From assembly GCA_902775555.1 (NCBI GenBank), contig CACYMQ010000005.1, forward strand, positions 62,001 to 126,000: DNA of 64,000 nucleotides. Direction: 5' to 3'. The notes beneath the pieces are model-generated. The model was not told where the DNA came from, did not search any database, and was given only the letters and a program-made list of their open reading frames with translations. The DNA comes from an uncultured Lachnospiraceae bacterium. Lineage in GTDB: Bacteria; Bacillota; Clostridia; Lachnospirales; Lachnospiraceae. This document shows, piece by piece, positions 25,092-32,942 of this stretch; within the stretch, counting starts at the first letter, position 1, and each line of letters starts with the position of its first letter. The translations under genes were made by a program, and so were the position numbers.

Positions 25092-25856
25092 ATGAGTACA
25101 ATTTTGGAAGCAAAGGATCTTTGTAAGACATATATCATCGAGAAGCGTCAGAACCATGTTCTGAAAAATGTAAATTTCAAGGTAGAGGATGGTGAAATGG
25201 TAGCCATTATGGGGCCCTCCGGATCCGGTAAATCAACCCTCCTGTATTCAGTATCCGGTATGGATAAGGCCACCAGCGGAACGGTGATCTTTGACGGACG
25301 TGAGATCACCTCCCTGGGAGAGAAGGAGATGGCGGATGTCCGGCTGGATGAGATGGGCTTCATCTTCCAGCAGATGTATATGATGAAGAACCTGACCATC
25401 CTGGATAATATCCTTCTTCCTGCAATGCAGAGTAAGAAGGATGACCTCTCCAGGGAGGAGAAGGTGAAGCGCGGTGAAGAGCTGATGCGGAAGCTGGGGA
25501 TCATCGAAACCGCGGATCATGACATCAATGAGGTTTCCGGCGGTCAGCTGCAGCGGGCCTGCATCTGCCGGAGTATGATCAACGATCCGAAGATCATTTT
25601 CGCAGACGAACCCACCGGAGCCCTGAACCGTACATCCTCAAAGGAAGTGATCGATGAGCTGGTCCGCCTGAACGAGGAGGGGACCACCATCCTCATGGTA
25701 ACCCATGATGCCAAGGTGGCGGCAAGATGCACCAGAGTCCTCTATATTGTGGACGGAAATATCCAGGGCGAGTATGACAACACCGATGACGGAACGAAGG
25801 ACCAGAAGCAGAGGGAGCGGGCGCTGAACAACTGGCTGATGGATCAGGGATGGTAA
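25092..25856 (+). CDS. ABC transporter ATP-binding protein
   Basis: A 254-residue ATPase for the FtsX-type permease upstream. It has the Walker A GPSGSGKST, signature VSGGQLQRA, Walker B IIFADEPTGAL and switch His in MVTHDAKVAA. The LolD/MacB-like sequence fits FtsX permeases that work as mechanotransmitters rather than classic pumps. AAGGAGATAGCC gives a good ribosome site. The last 25 residues (charged, ending MDQGW) extend past the usual domain. Confidence 0.93.
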   Translation: MSTILEAKDLCKTYIIEKRQNHVLKNVNFKVEDGEMVAIMGPSGSGKSTLLYSVSGMDKATSGTVIFDGREITSLGEKEMADVRLDEMGFIFQQMYMMKNLTILDNILLPAMQSKKDDLSREEKVKRGEELMRKLGIIETADHDINEVSGGQLQRACICRSMINDPKIIFADEPTGALNRTSSKEVIDELVRLNEEGTTILMVTHDAKVAARCTRVLYIVDGNIQGEYDNTDDGTKDQKQRERALNNWLMDQGW

Positions 25857-25888
25857 GAAACGGTAAGAAACGATACGGCCCAAATCTC

Positions 25889-25917
25889 TTGACGTCTTCC
25901 CATGGTGCGACTAAAAT
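25889..25917 (+). promoter_or_regulatory. promoter of the downstream two-component system
   Basis: TTGACG (25889-25894), 17 bases, TAAAAT (25912-25917). It starts a leader of about 95 bases that contains an AAATCT/AGATTT stem and a GGCAGCCG/CGGCTGCC stem before the regulator start. Confidence 0.6.
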
Positions 25918-26016
25918 CTTATTAGATTTCAGGTTGGCAGCCGATGATGGCCGGCTGCCTATGATGGCCGGTCGCCGATGAACGGATCGATGGAATGAGG
26001 AGGATGGCGGCAGATT

Positions 26017-26760
26017 ATGCTGGATATTCTGATCGTAGAGGATCATAAGGAGATTGCTTCCCTGCTCTCGGATTTCCTTCAAAAGGAAGGATATACCGTC
26101 AGCACGGCAGAAACCGGAGAGAAAGCCCTGCACCTGTATGAAACATACGGTGCAAGGCTTCTTGTGCTTGATATCAATCTGCCCGGGGAGATCGACGGCT
26201 TCGGTGTGCTCTCCGAGGTGCGAAAGACATCCAATACCTACGTGCTGATCACCAGCGCCCGTACGGGGAAGGAAGACCAGCTGAAGGGACTTCGGATCGG
26301 TGCGGATGATTATATCGAGAAGCCGTATGACATCGATATCCTGATAGCCAAGATTCAGGGGATCATGCGGAGGAAGTTTGAGCTGGATGAGATCGTCTGC
26401 GGAGCTTTCCGGCTGAATACGGTGACGGAAACGCTGACCGTAAGCGGAAAGGCCGGCGGAAATGCAGGAACGGGCGGAAATGCAGGAAAGAACGGGAAGG
26501 ATCCCGAAGGCAGTGACCGGACGATTGATCTTACAGCCAAGGAATACGAGCTTCTGAAACTCATGATGGAGCATGCGGGGACGACCCTGAAGAAGGATTA
26601 TCTCTTCAACAATGTCTGGGGCAGTGATTCGGAATCGGAGCTGCAGACACTGACGGTACATATCAAATGGCTTCGGGAGAAGCTGGAAAAGGATCCGAAG
26701 AAGCCGGAACACATCATCACGGTGTGGGGCGTGGGATACAGATTTGAAGTAGGAAACTGA
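26017..26760 (+). CDS. OmpR-family response regulator with linker insertion
   Basis: A 247-residue regulator. The receiver shows VEDH, the phospho-acceptor Asp in LLVLDINLPGEIDG, ITSARTGKEDQ and the Lys in DDYIEKPYD. The winged-helix domain (about 125-245) carries a Gly/Asn/Lys-rich insertion of about 22 residues (AGGNAGTGGNAGKNG) between early beta-strands, encoded by a short tandem repeat at 26455-26487; most relatives lack it. It is 4 bases from the kinase gene. The neighbouring ABC transporter is the likely regulon, as in Vnc/Bce-type systems. Confidence 0.92.
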   Translation: MLDILIVEDHKEIASLLSDFLQKEGYTVSTAETGEKALHLYETYGARLLVLDINLPGEIDGFGVLSEVRKTSNTYVLITSARTGKEDQLKGLRIGADDYIEKPYDIDILIAKIQGIMRRKFELDEIVCGAFRLNTVTETLTVSGKAGGNAGTGGNAGKNGKDPEGSDRTIDLTAKEYELLKLMMEHAGTTLKKDYLFNNVWGSDSESELQTLTVHIKWLREKLEKDPKKPEHIITVWGVGYRFEVGN

Positions 26761-26764
26761 TCAG

Positions 26765-27985
26765 ATGGAACGAAGAAAAGGGACATTTTTTTTGATCTTT
26801 CTGCTGGAGGTGCTGCTGGCGGTCGGCAGCAACCTCCTGCTTTTGCATATTCAAAAGAACCGGCAGGAGACCGGCTACCGGGTAGACCTTGGGCGGATCC
26901 GCTATTCTCTGGACCATGGAGAGGTGCCGGACGCAGGAAGCTATGATCATGTGGAAAGCATATCTCCATATGATCCGGCGGAGATCACAAATGAAGAATA
27001 TACGCTGTATCCGGACCGGGAAGGGAAGTTGTACCGGATCATTTACACGGCCGGGACGGACAGTAAGGCCACCTTCCTCATCCTGAACGGGGTCTGGGGG
27101 ATCGTGCTTCTGCTTACTGCGGGGATCCTCATTTACGTGCAAAGGAAGATCCTGCGGCCCTTCAGGGATATCGCGGAGCTGCCGGTAGAGCTGTCCAAGG
27201 GGAACCTCGCCATTCCGGTGAAGGAGGAGAAGGACCGGTATTTCGGCCGCTTCCTCTGGGGGATGGATATGCTGCGGGAAAAACTGGAAGCAGACAGGAA
27301 TGACCGCATGACCATGGAGCAGGAGAAGAAGACCCTGATCCTTACCATGTCCCACGATATCAAGACACCGCTTTCCGCCATCAAGCTGTACAATAAGGCG
27401 CTCTCCGGGAATCTGTATGAGACGGAGGAGAAAAAGCAGGAGGCATATGCCGGTATCGAACGAAATATCGGGGAACTGGAGAAATATATCGATGAGATCC
27501 AGAATACGGCAAGAGAGGATTTCCTGCAGATCTCCGTATCGGACGGAGAATGGTATCTGTCGGAGATGATGGACTCGGTGGAGAAGCTGTATCGGGAGAA
27601 AGCAGCAGAACGAAGGACGGAGTTCACCATCGAACCCTATCAGGATTGCCTGATCAGGGGGGACCGGGAGAGAGGTCTGGAGGTGCTGCAGAATCTGATG
27701 GAAAATGCCCTGAAATACGGGGATGGACGGAGCATACGGATCACATTTTCGGATGAAGAGGATTGCAGGCTGGTGACGGTGGAGAATACCGGATGCACCC
27801 TCCCGGAACGGGAGCTGCCGAATCTTTTTGATTCCTTCTACCGGGGAAGCAATTCGGGAGGAGTGAAGGGAAGCGGTCTGGGGCTTTATATCTGCCGGCA
27901 GTTGATGCGCGCCATGGACGGGGAGGTCTATGCCGCCGTAAATGATGATCGCTTCGCGGTCACCGCGGTTTTTCGGAAAAAATAA
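26765..27985 (+). CDS. sensor histidine kinase
   Basis: A 406-residue kinase with membrane helices at about residues 7-26 and 103-123 and a short extracellular region of about 75 residues between. A HAMP-like segment is followed by the H-box TMSHDIKTPLSAIKLY, N-box LMENALKYGDG and G-box GSGLGLYICRQLMRAMDG. It pairs with the regulator upstream. The small outside domain suggests that the signal may come through the ABC transporter; this is inferred. A strong bidirectional terminator follows the gene. Confidence 0.92.
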   Translation: MERRKGTFFLIFLLEVLLAVGSNLLLLHIQKNRQETGYRVDLGRIRYSLDHGEVPDAGSYDHVESISPYDPAEITNEEYTLYPDREGKLYRIIYTAGTDSKATFLILNGVWGIVLLLTAGILIYVQRKILRPFRDIAELPVELSKGNLAIPVKEEKDRYFGRFLWGMDMLREKLEADRNDRMTMEQEKKTLILTMSHDIKTPLSAIKLYNKALSGNLYETEEKKQEAYAGIERNIGELEKYIDEIQNTAREDFLQISVSDGEWYLSEMMDSVEKLYREKAAERRTEFTIEPYQDCLIRGDRERGLEVLQNLMENALKYGDGRSIRITFSDEEDCRLVTVENTGCTLPERELPNLFDSFYRGSNSGGVKGSGLGLYICRQLMRAMDGEVYAAVNDDRFAVTAVFRKK

Positions 27986-27986
27986 G

Positions 27987-28026
27987 AGGAAGCCTTCTTC
28001 CGTAAGGGAAGCCGGCTTCCTTTTTT
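27987..28026 (+). terminator. terminator between the kinase gene and cvpA
   Basis: AGGAAGCC pairs with GGCTTCCT, followed by a T-run (28021-28026). It lies between convergent genes. A second inner stem (CTTCC/GGAAG) is also possible. Confidence 0.8.
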
Positions 28027-28027
28027 C

Positions 28028-28747
28028 TTATTTTCTTAAGGATATGGACATAAGTACGTTATGGTCGTTCAGAAACTTCAGGAATCCGTTCTGCTTCAGC
28101 AGATTGGTGTAGGCATCTCCGTCCATGATCAGGGAGGTGACAAACATTACCACCCATACAATGATGACACCCAGTGCCAGACCTGCGACTGCGCCTCCGA
28201 TCTTGTCGACGGCGGCAAGGATCTTGAAGTGCCGGATCGCAGAGGATACGGCTATGACGATCACCAGTAGCAGAAGACGGATCACGATAAATGTGATGAT
28301 CCCCGCCAGGATATTTACGGCCACCCGGGTGGCACTCTTCGCCACGTACCGGTACACATTGTCTACGCCAAGTGCCTTATACCCGTCACTGTTGTTATTT
28401 GAGAGAAGCATATCCTCAACGAAATCGGGAATGGGAAGCTCCTTGATCAGACTGATCTGATCCTGCTTACCGGGATTCTTCTCCATAAGCTGCGAAGCCT
28501 TCTCCTTTGAGACACCTGCGGTATCCTGAACCTTCTCCTGCACATAGGTATAGACTTTATTTTCGAAGGACTCTGCAAGAGATGTTTTCATGAGCCAGTT
28601 ACTGACCATCGGCGTAAGGGCATAGGAGAGCACCAGCGCCAGAATGGTTGCGACCGTGCTGAATACGGATTTGATCAGCCCTCTGTGATAACCGACGAAA
28701 CCAAAGACCAGGATACACAGGAGGACGAATATAAACAGCCAGTTCAT
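28028..28747 (-). CDS. CvpA-family membrane protein
   Basis: A 239-residue protein with four predicted membrane helices, starting MNWLFIFVLLCILVFGFVGY. The family pattern GYHRGLIKSVFSTVA and the later IGGAVAGLALGVIIVWVVMF are visible. CvpA was first linked to colicin V export in E. coli; homologues in Firmicutes have envelope or biofilm-related roles that are not well defined. AGGAG precedes the ATG, and a TATAAT box sits at 28783-28788 on the minus strand. It is divergent from clpB. Confidence 0.85.
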   Translation of the reverse strand: MNWLFIFVLLCILVFGFVGYHRGLIKSVFSTVATILALVLSYALTPMVSNWLMKTSLAESFENKVYTYVQEKVQDTAGVSKEKASQLMEKNPGKQDQISLIKELPIPDFVEDMLLSNNNSDGYKALGVDNVYRYVAKSATRVAVNILAGIITFIVIRLLLLVIVIAVSSAIRHFKILAAVDKIGGAVAGLALGVIIVWVVMFVTSLIMDGDAYTNLLKQNGFLKFLNDHNVLMSISLRK

Positions 28748-28782
28748 GCTCGGTCTCCTTTCTTATTTTTCATTTGGTGAAG

Positions 28783-28811
28783 ATTATATCAAAAACGGAA
28801 TGTAAACGCAA
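28783..28811 (-). promoter_or_regulatory. probable promoter of cvpA
   Basis: On the minus strand a perfect TATAAT (28783-28788) lies 17 bases after TTGCGT, a weak -35. It is about 35 bases from the ATG. Confidence 0.5.
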
Positions 28812-28874
28812 TTCCGGAAGACAGAGGTTTTCGGGGCAGGTTTTCGGAGGTTTCGGATCCGCCGAAAATAGACG

Positions 28875-28903
28875 TTGACAAGAAAAGAGAAGAGTGATAT
28901 AAC
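28875..28903 (+). promoter_or_regulatory. sigma-A promoter of clpB
   Basis: TTGACA (28875-28880), 17 bases, TATAAC (28898-28903). The predicted start point falls just before the CIRCE operator. Confidence 0.75.
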
Positions 28904-28916
28904 AGAATCAAATAGA

Positions 28917-28943
28917 TTAGCACTCACCAAGAGAGAGTGCTAA
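28917..28943. promoter_or_regulatory. CIRCE element (HrcA operator)
   Basis: TTAGCACTC-N9-GAGTGCTAA with no mismatch to the published CIRCE consensus. It lies directly after the promoter, so HrcA should repress clpB until protein-folding stress. hrcA itself is not in the window. Confidence 0.95.
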
Positions 28944-29011
28944 CAACCGGCGCGGGAGGAACCGATAAGGGGATCCCGGCGCACATCTGACAGAAGAAGG
29001 GAGTGAGTTGT

Positions 29012-31594
29012 ATGACGTTGGAGAACTATACCAAGAAATCGATTGAGGCCATTGAAACCGTACAGAAACTGGCGGACCGCTACGGTCAGACCGAACTGCA
29101 GACCGAGCATCTGCTGTATTCGCTGCTGACGATCGAAGACAGTCTGATCGCGAAGATCCTGTCGAAGCAGGGAGTGGATCTGCCGGCGATTACTTCCGAA
29201 GCGGAGAGACTGCTCGGCGGACTTCCGAAGGTGAACGGATCCTCGCAGGATCTGTATGTCGGAAATGAACTCCGGAAGACCATCGGTGCCGCAGAGGATG
29301 CGGCAAAGAAAATGGGCGACAGTTATATCTCGGTCGAGCATCTGTTCCTGGGACTTCTGAAACACGGCAGCGGAAATGTAAAGTCCCTGCTGAAGAAATA
29401 CGGCATTAAGGAATCGGAGTTCCTTGCAGTTGTAAATGCGCTTCGGGACGGAAGGACCGTACAGTCCGAGAATCCGGAGGACAGCTATGAGGCATTGGAG
29501 AAATACGGTACCAGCCTGGTGCAGAGGGCCAGAGAGCAGAAGCTGGATCCGGTCATCGGACGGGATACCGAGATCCGGAACATCATCCGGATCCTCTCCA
29601 GAAAGACCAAGAACAATCCCGTGCTGATCGGTGATCCGGGTGTCGGCAAGACGGCAGCCATCGAAGGACTTGCACAGAGGATCGTAAAGGGAGATGTGCC
29701 GGATTCCCTGAAGGATAAGGAGATCTTCTCCCTGGACATGGGTTCGCTGATCGCCGGAGCCAAGTACCGTGGTGAATTCGAAGAGCGTCTGAAGGCAGTG
29801 CTGGATTCCGTAAAGAAATCCGAAGGGCAGATCATCCTCTTTATCGATGAACTGCATACCATCGTGGGTGCGGGGAAGACCGAAGGCTCGCTGGACGCCG
29901 GAAATATGCTGAAGCCCATGCTTGCCCGGGGCGAGCTGCATTGCATCGGGGCTACGACCGTTGATGAATACAGAAAGTATATTGAGAAGGATAAGGCACT
30001 GGAACGTCGGTTCCAGCCGGTCATGGTAAATGAACCTTCCGTTGAGGATACCATTTCCATCCTTCGTGGGATCAAGAACCGGTATGAGGTCTATCACGGA
30101 GTGAAGATCTCGGATGGTGCGCTGGTTTCCGCCGCAACACTGTCGAACCGTTATATCTCCGACCGTTTCCTTCCGGATAAGGCCATAGACCTGGTGGATG
30201 AGGCCTGCGCCATGATCAAGACGGAACTGAACTCCATGCCGGCAGAACTGGATGAGATCCTCCGGAAGATCATGCAGCTGGAGATCGAGGAAGCGGCGCT
30301 GAAGAATGAAGAAGACAATCTTTCCAGGGAGCGTCTTACGGTCCTCTCCCAGGAGCTTGCGGAACTGCGTGAGCAGGCGGCTTCCATGAAGGTTACCTGG
30401 GAGCAGGAGAAAGCGGAAGTGGACCGGGTTTCCACCATCCGTGAGGAGATCGAGCAGACCAAGGATGCCATTCAGATCGCCCAGAGAGAATATAATCTGG
30501 ATAAGGCTGCTGAGCTGCAGTATGGCAAACTGCCGAACCTGGAGAAGGAACTGGATCAGCTGGAGGAGAAGCTGGCGAAAGAAGGAAGGCAGATGCTGCA
30601 TGAGACCGTGACGGAGGACGAGATCGAGAAGATCATTTCCAAGTGGACCGGCATCCCTGTAGCAAAGCTTTCCGAAAGTGAAAGATCCAAGACCCTGCAC
30701 CTTCCGGAGCAGCTTCATAAAAGAGTGGTGGGGCAGGATACGGCAGTCAGTCTGGTTTCGGATGCCATCCTCCGGTCCCGCGCCGGGATCAAGGATCCGT
30801 CGAAGCCCATCGGTTCCTTCCTGTTCCTCGGACCTACGGGTGTCGGCAAGACCGAGCTCGCAAAGGCACTGGCGGAAGCTCTCTTTGATGACGAGAACAG
30901 TGTGGTCCGGATCGACATGAGTGAATATATGGAGAAGCACAGTGTGGCAAGGCTCATCGGAGCGCCTCCGGGATATGTGGGGTATGATGAGGGCGGTCAG
31001 CTGACGGAGGCTGTACGCCGGAAGCCCTATGCGGTTGTACTTTTCGATGAGGTGGAGAAGGCCCACCCGGATGTCTTCAATGTCATGCTGCAGATCCTGG
31101 ATGACGGGCGGATCACGGATTCCAAAGGAAATACCGTGGATTTCAAGAATACGATTCTGATCATGACATCGAATATCGGTTCCCAGTACCTTCTGGACGG
31201 GATCGGTGAGGACGGGGAGTTCCTGCCGGATACGGAAGAGAAAGTCATGGGTGATCTACGGAACTATTTCCGGCCCGAGTTCCTGAACCGGCTGGATGAG
31301 ACCATTCTCTTTAAGCCGCTGTCCGAAAAGGAGATCGCATCCATCATCGAGCTGCTGCTGGCGGATCTGAACCGGAGACTGGCAGATAAGGAACTGAAGG
31401 TGGAACTGACGGATGCGGCACGGGAAGCAGTGGTGAAAAAAGGATATGATCCCATTTACGGGGCCCGCCCGCTGAAGCGGTATCTGCAGAAATACGTGGA
31501 GACGCTGGTGGCCCGCGCTATCCTCCAGGGAAGCCTCAGGATGGGAGATACCATTACCATTGATGCCGAAGACGGAAAACTGATCGCAAGGTGA
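29012..31594 (+). CDS. clpB: ClpB disaggregase
   Basis: An 860-residue AAA+ chaperone that pulls aggregated proteins apart with DnaK. An N-domain (1-145) is followed by AAA-1 (Walker A GDPGVGKT near 206), a coiled-coil middle domain of about 120 residues (about 405-525) whose length separates ClpB from ClpC, and AAA-2 ([11 protein letters not shown] near 606). The ClpP-docking loop is not evident. The ATG at 29012 is 8 bases from GAAGGGAG; the GTG three codons earlier overlaps that site. Control by CIRCE is direct sequence evidence of heat-shock regulation. A terminator follows. Confidence 0.94.
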   Translation: MTLENYTKKSIEAIETVQKLADRYGQTELQTEHLLYSLLTIEDSLIAKILSKQGVDLPAITSEAERLLGGLPKVNGSSQDLYVGNELRKTIGAAEDAAKKMGDSYISVEHLFLGLLKHGSGNVKSLLKKYGIKESEFLAVVNALRDGRTVQSENPEDSYEALEKYGTSLVQRAREQKLDPVIGRDTEIRNIIRILSRKTKNNPVLIGDPGVGKTAAIEGLAQRIVKGDVPDSLKDKEIFSLDMGSLIAGAKYRGEFEERLKAVLDSVKKSEGQIILFIDELHTIVGAGKTEGSLDAGNMLKPMLARGELHCIGATTVDEYRKYIEKDKALERRFQPVMVNEPSVEDTISILRGIKNRYEVYHGVKISDGALVSAATLSNRYISDRFLPDKAIDLVDEACAMIKTELNSMPAELDEILRKIMQLEIEEAALKNEEDNLSRERLTVLSQELAELREQAASMKVTWEQEKAEVDRVSTIREEIEQTKDAIQIAQREYNLDKAAELQYGKLPNLEKELDQLEEKLAKEGRQMLHETVTEDEIEKIISKWTGIPVAKLSESERSKTLHLPEQLHKRVVGQDTAVSLVSDAILRSRAGIKDPSKPIGSFLFLGPTGVGKTELAKALAEALFDDENSVVRIDMSEYMEKHSVARLIGAPPGYVGYDEGGQLTEAVRRKPYAVVLFDEVEKAHPDVFNVMLQILDDGRITDSKGNTVDFKNTILIMTSNIGSQYLLDGIGEDGEFLPDTEEKVMGDLRNYFRPEFLNRLDETILFKPLSEKEIASIIELLLADLNRRLADKELKVELTDAAREAVVKKGYDPIYGARPLKRYLQKYVETLVARAILQGSLRMGDTITIDAEDGKLIAR

Positions 31595-31610
31595 TAAAAC
31601 GTAAATATAT

Positions 31611-31660
31611 GCCACGAAGTATTCCCTGATCCCGGGGGGTGCTTCGTGGCTTTCTTTTTC
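31611..31660 (+). terminator. terminator after clpB
   Basis: GCCACGAAG and CTTCGTGGC form a perfect 9-bp stem with a 22-base loop, followed by a T-rich tract. Confidence 0.82.
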
Positions 31661-31666
31661 TTTTTC

Positions 31667-31695
31667 TTCAAACGACAAACGGAGTGTGATATAGT
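31667..31695 (+). promoter_or_regulatory. promoter of the rhodanese lipoprotein gene
   Basis: TTCAAA (31667-31672), 17 bases, TATAGT (31690-31695). The -35 matches four of six consensus bases; the start codon follows 24 bases later. Confidence 0.5.
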
Positions 31696-31719
31696 AAGAG
31701 GGTGACGAAAGGAGGCTCC

Positions 31720-32181
31720 ATGTTATTCCCGGAAAGAAAAAACAGAATACGGATCGCCGTGGTTTTCGCGGTGCTGACGGTCAGCGCGGTTTTCACGGCC
31801 TGCGGTTCCGATGAACCGGGTTATTACCTGACCGTGAATGAACAGGGAGCGGGATCAAAGGATCCGGGTTATCTGCATATCTCCATGGAGGATGCCAAAT
31901 GGTATCTTGCGGAGCGGTCGGACTATATCCTCCTGGATGTGAGAACCGAAGACGAATATAAGAGCGGACATATCCCGGGAGCGATCAATCTTCCGAATGA
32001 AGAGATCGGGGATACGGAGATCCCGGAGCTGCCGGACAAGTCGAAGAAGCTCCTGGTCTACTGCCGGACCGGAAGGCGGAGCAAGGAGGCGTCGGAGAAG
32101 CTGGTGAAGCTCGGCTATACCGGGGTGATGGAGTTCGGCGGTATCACGGATTGGGACGGAGAGATCGTTACGGAAGAATAG
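31720..32181 (+). CDS. rhodanese-domain lipoprotein
   Basis: A 153-residue lipoprotein. The lipobox is VFTACG (Cys near residue 28), then a single rhodanese domain with the active-site Cys in LLVYCRTGRRSKEA and the DVRTEDEYKSGHIPGAINLP motif. Rhodaneses move sulfane sulfur or act as small-molecule sensors; outside the cell the acceptor is unknown. AAAGGAGG supports the ATG at 31720 over the GTG at 31702. It is 55 bases from an ABC transporter pair and may share its transcript. Confidence 0.88.
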   Translation: MLFPERKNRIRIAVVFAVLTVSAVFTACGSDEPGYYLTVNEQGAGSKDPGYLHISMEDAKWYLAERSDYILLDVRTEDEYKSGHIPGAINLPNEEIGDTEIPELPDKSKKLLVYCRTGRRSKEASEKLVKLGYTGVMEFGGITDWDGEIVTEE

Positions 32182-32236
32182 ACAGGAACTGCGGAGGAAG
32201 CCATCAGGAAACTTCTCCGGCAGGGAGGGAAACAGG

Positions 32237-32938
32237 ATGTCATATGTAGAATTTCAGGATGTAAAGAAGATATACAGAAGCGGTGAGGTAGAGGTTGCTG
32301 CCCTGACAGGCGCAAGCTTCACCATTGAGAAGGGCGAATTCTGTGTGATCGTGGGAGCCTCCGGAGCGGGGAAAACGACCATACTGAATATCCTCGGGGG
32401 GATGGATACCCTTACCTCCGGCCGGGTGGTGATCGACGGTGAAGAGATCTCATCCTATGACAAGCGGAAGCTGACCACCTACCGCAGACTGGATGTGGGA
32501 TTTGTCTTTCAGTTCTACAACCTGGTCCAGAATCTGACCGCGCTGGAAAATGTGGAGCTGGCGGTCCAGATCTGTAAGGATCCGCTGCCGCCGGCGGATG
32601 TACTGAAGGAGGTCGGGCTGGAGGACCGGATGAAGAACTTCCCGTCCCAGCTGTCCGGCGGGGAACAGCAGCGGGTGGCCATAGCAAGAGCACTGGCAAA
32701 GAACCCGAAGCTGCTGCTCTGTGACGAGCCTACGGGAGCTCTGGATTATAATACGGGGAAGTCCGTGCTGAAGCTGCTTCAGGATACCTGCAGAAATACG
32801 GGAACGACGGTGATCGTGATCACCCATAATTCGGCACTTACCGCCATGGCTGACCGGATCATCCGGGTAAAGAGCGGAAGGATCGAGAAGGAATACATAA
32901 ACGGGAACAGAGTGGATATCGAAGACATCGAATGGTAA
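32237..32938 (+). CDS. ABC transporter ATP-binding protein (LolD/MacB type)
   Basis: A 233-residue ATPase with Walker [10 protein letters not shown], signature [15 protein letters not shown], Walker [13 protein letters not shown] and the switch His in [10 protein letters not shown]. The very close fit to LolD-type ATPases and the adjacent FtsX permease, 4 bases downstream, make a two-gene exporter or mechanotransmission system. The ribosome site is AGGGAGGG. Confidence 0.94.
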   Translation: MSYVEFQDVKKIYRSGEVEVAALTGASFTIEKGEFCVIVGASGAGKTTILNILGGMDTLTSGRVVIDGEEISSYDKRKLTTYRRLDVGFVFQFYNLVQNLTALENVELAVQICKDPLPPADVLKEVGLEDRMKNFPSQLSGGEQQRVAIARALAKNPKLLLCDEPTGALDYNTGKSVLKLLQDTCRNTGTTVIVITHNSALTAMADRIIRVKSGRIEKEYINGNRVDIEDIEW

Positions 32939-32942
32939 AAAC

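Noticed and set aside
28940-31066. 708-codon open frame on the minus strand
   Set aside because: It lies fully antisense to clpB, which has all ClpB motifs, a promoter and CIRCE; the antisense product is Leu/Arg/His/Gln-rich with no domain.
29012-31594. ClpC rather than ClpB
   Set aside because: The middle domain is about 120 residues, as in ClpB, and there is no mcsA/mcsB/ctsR neighbourhood.
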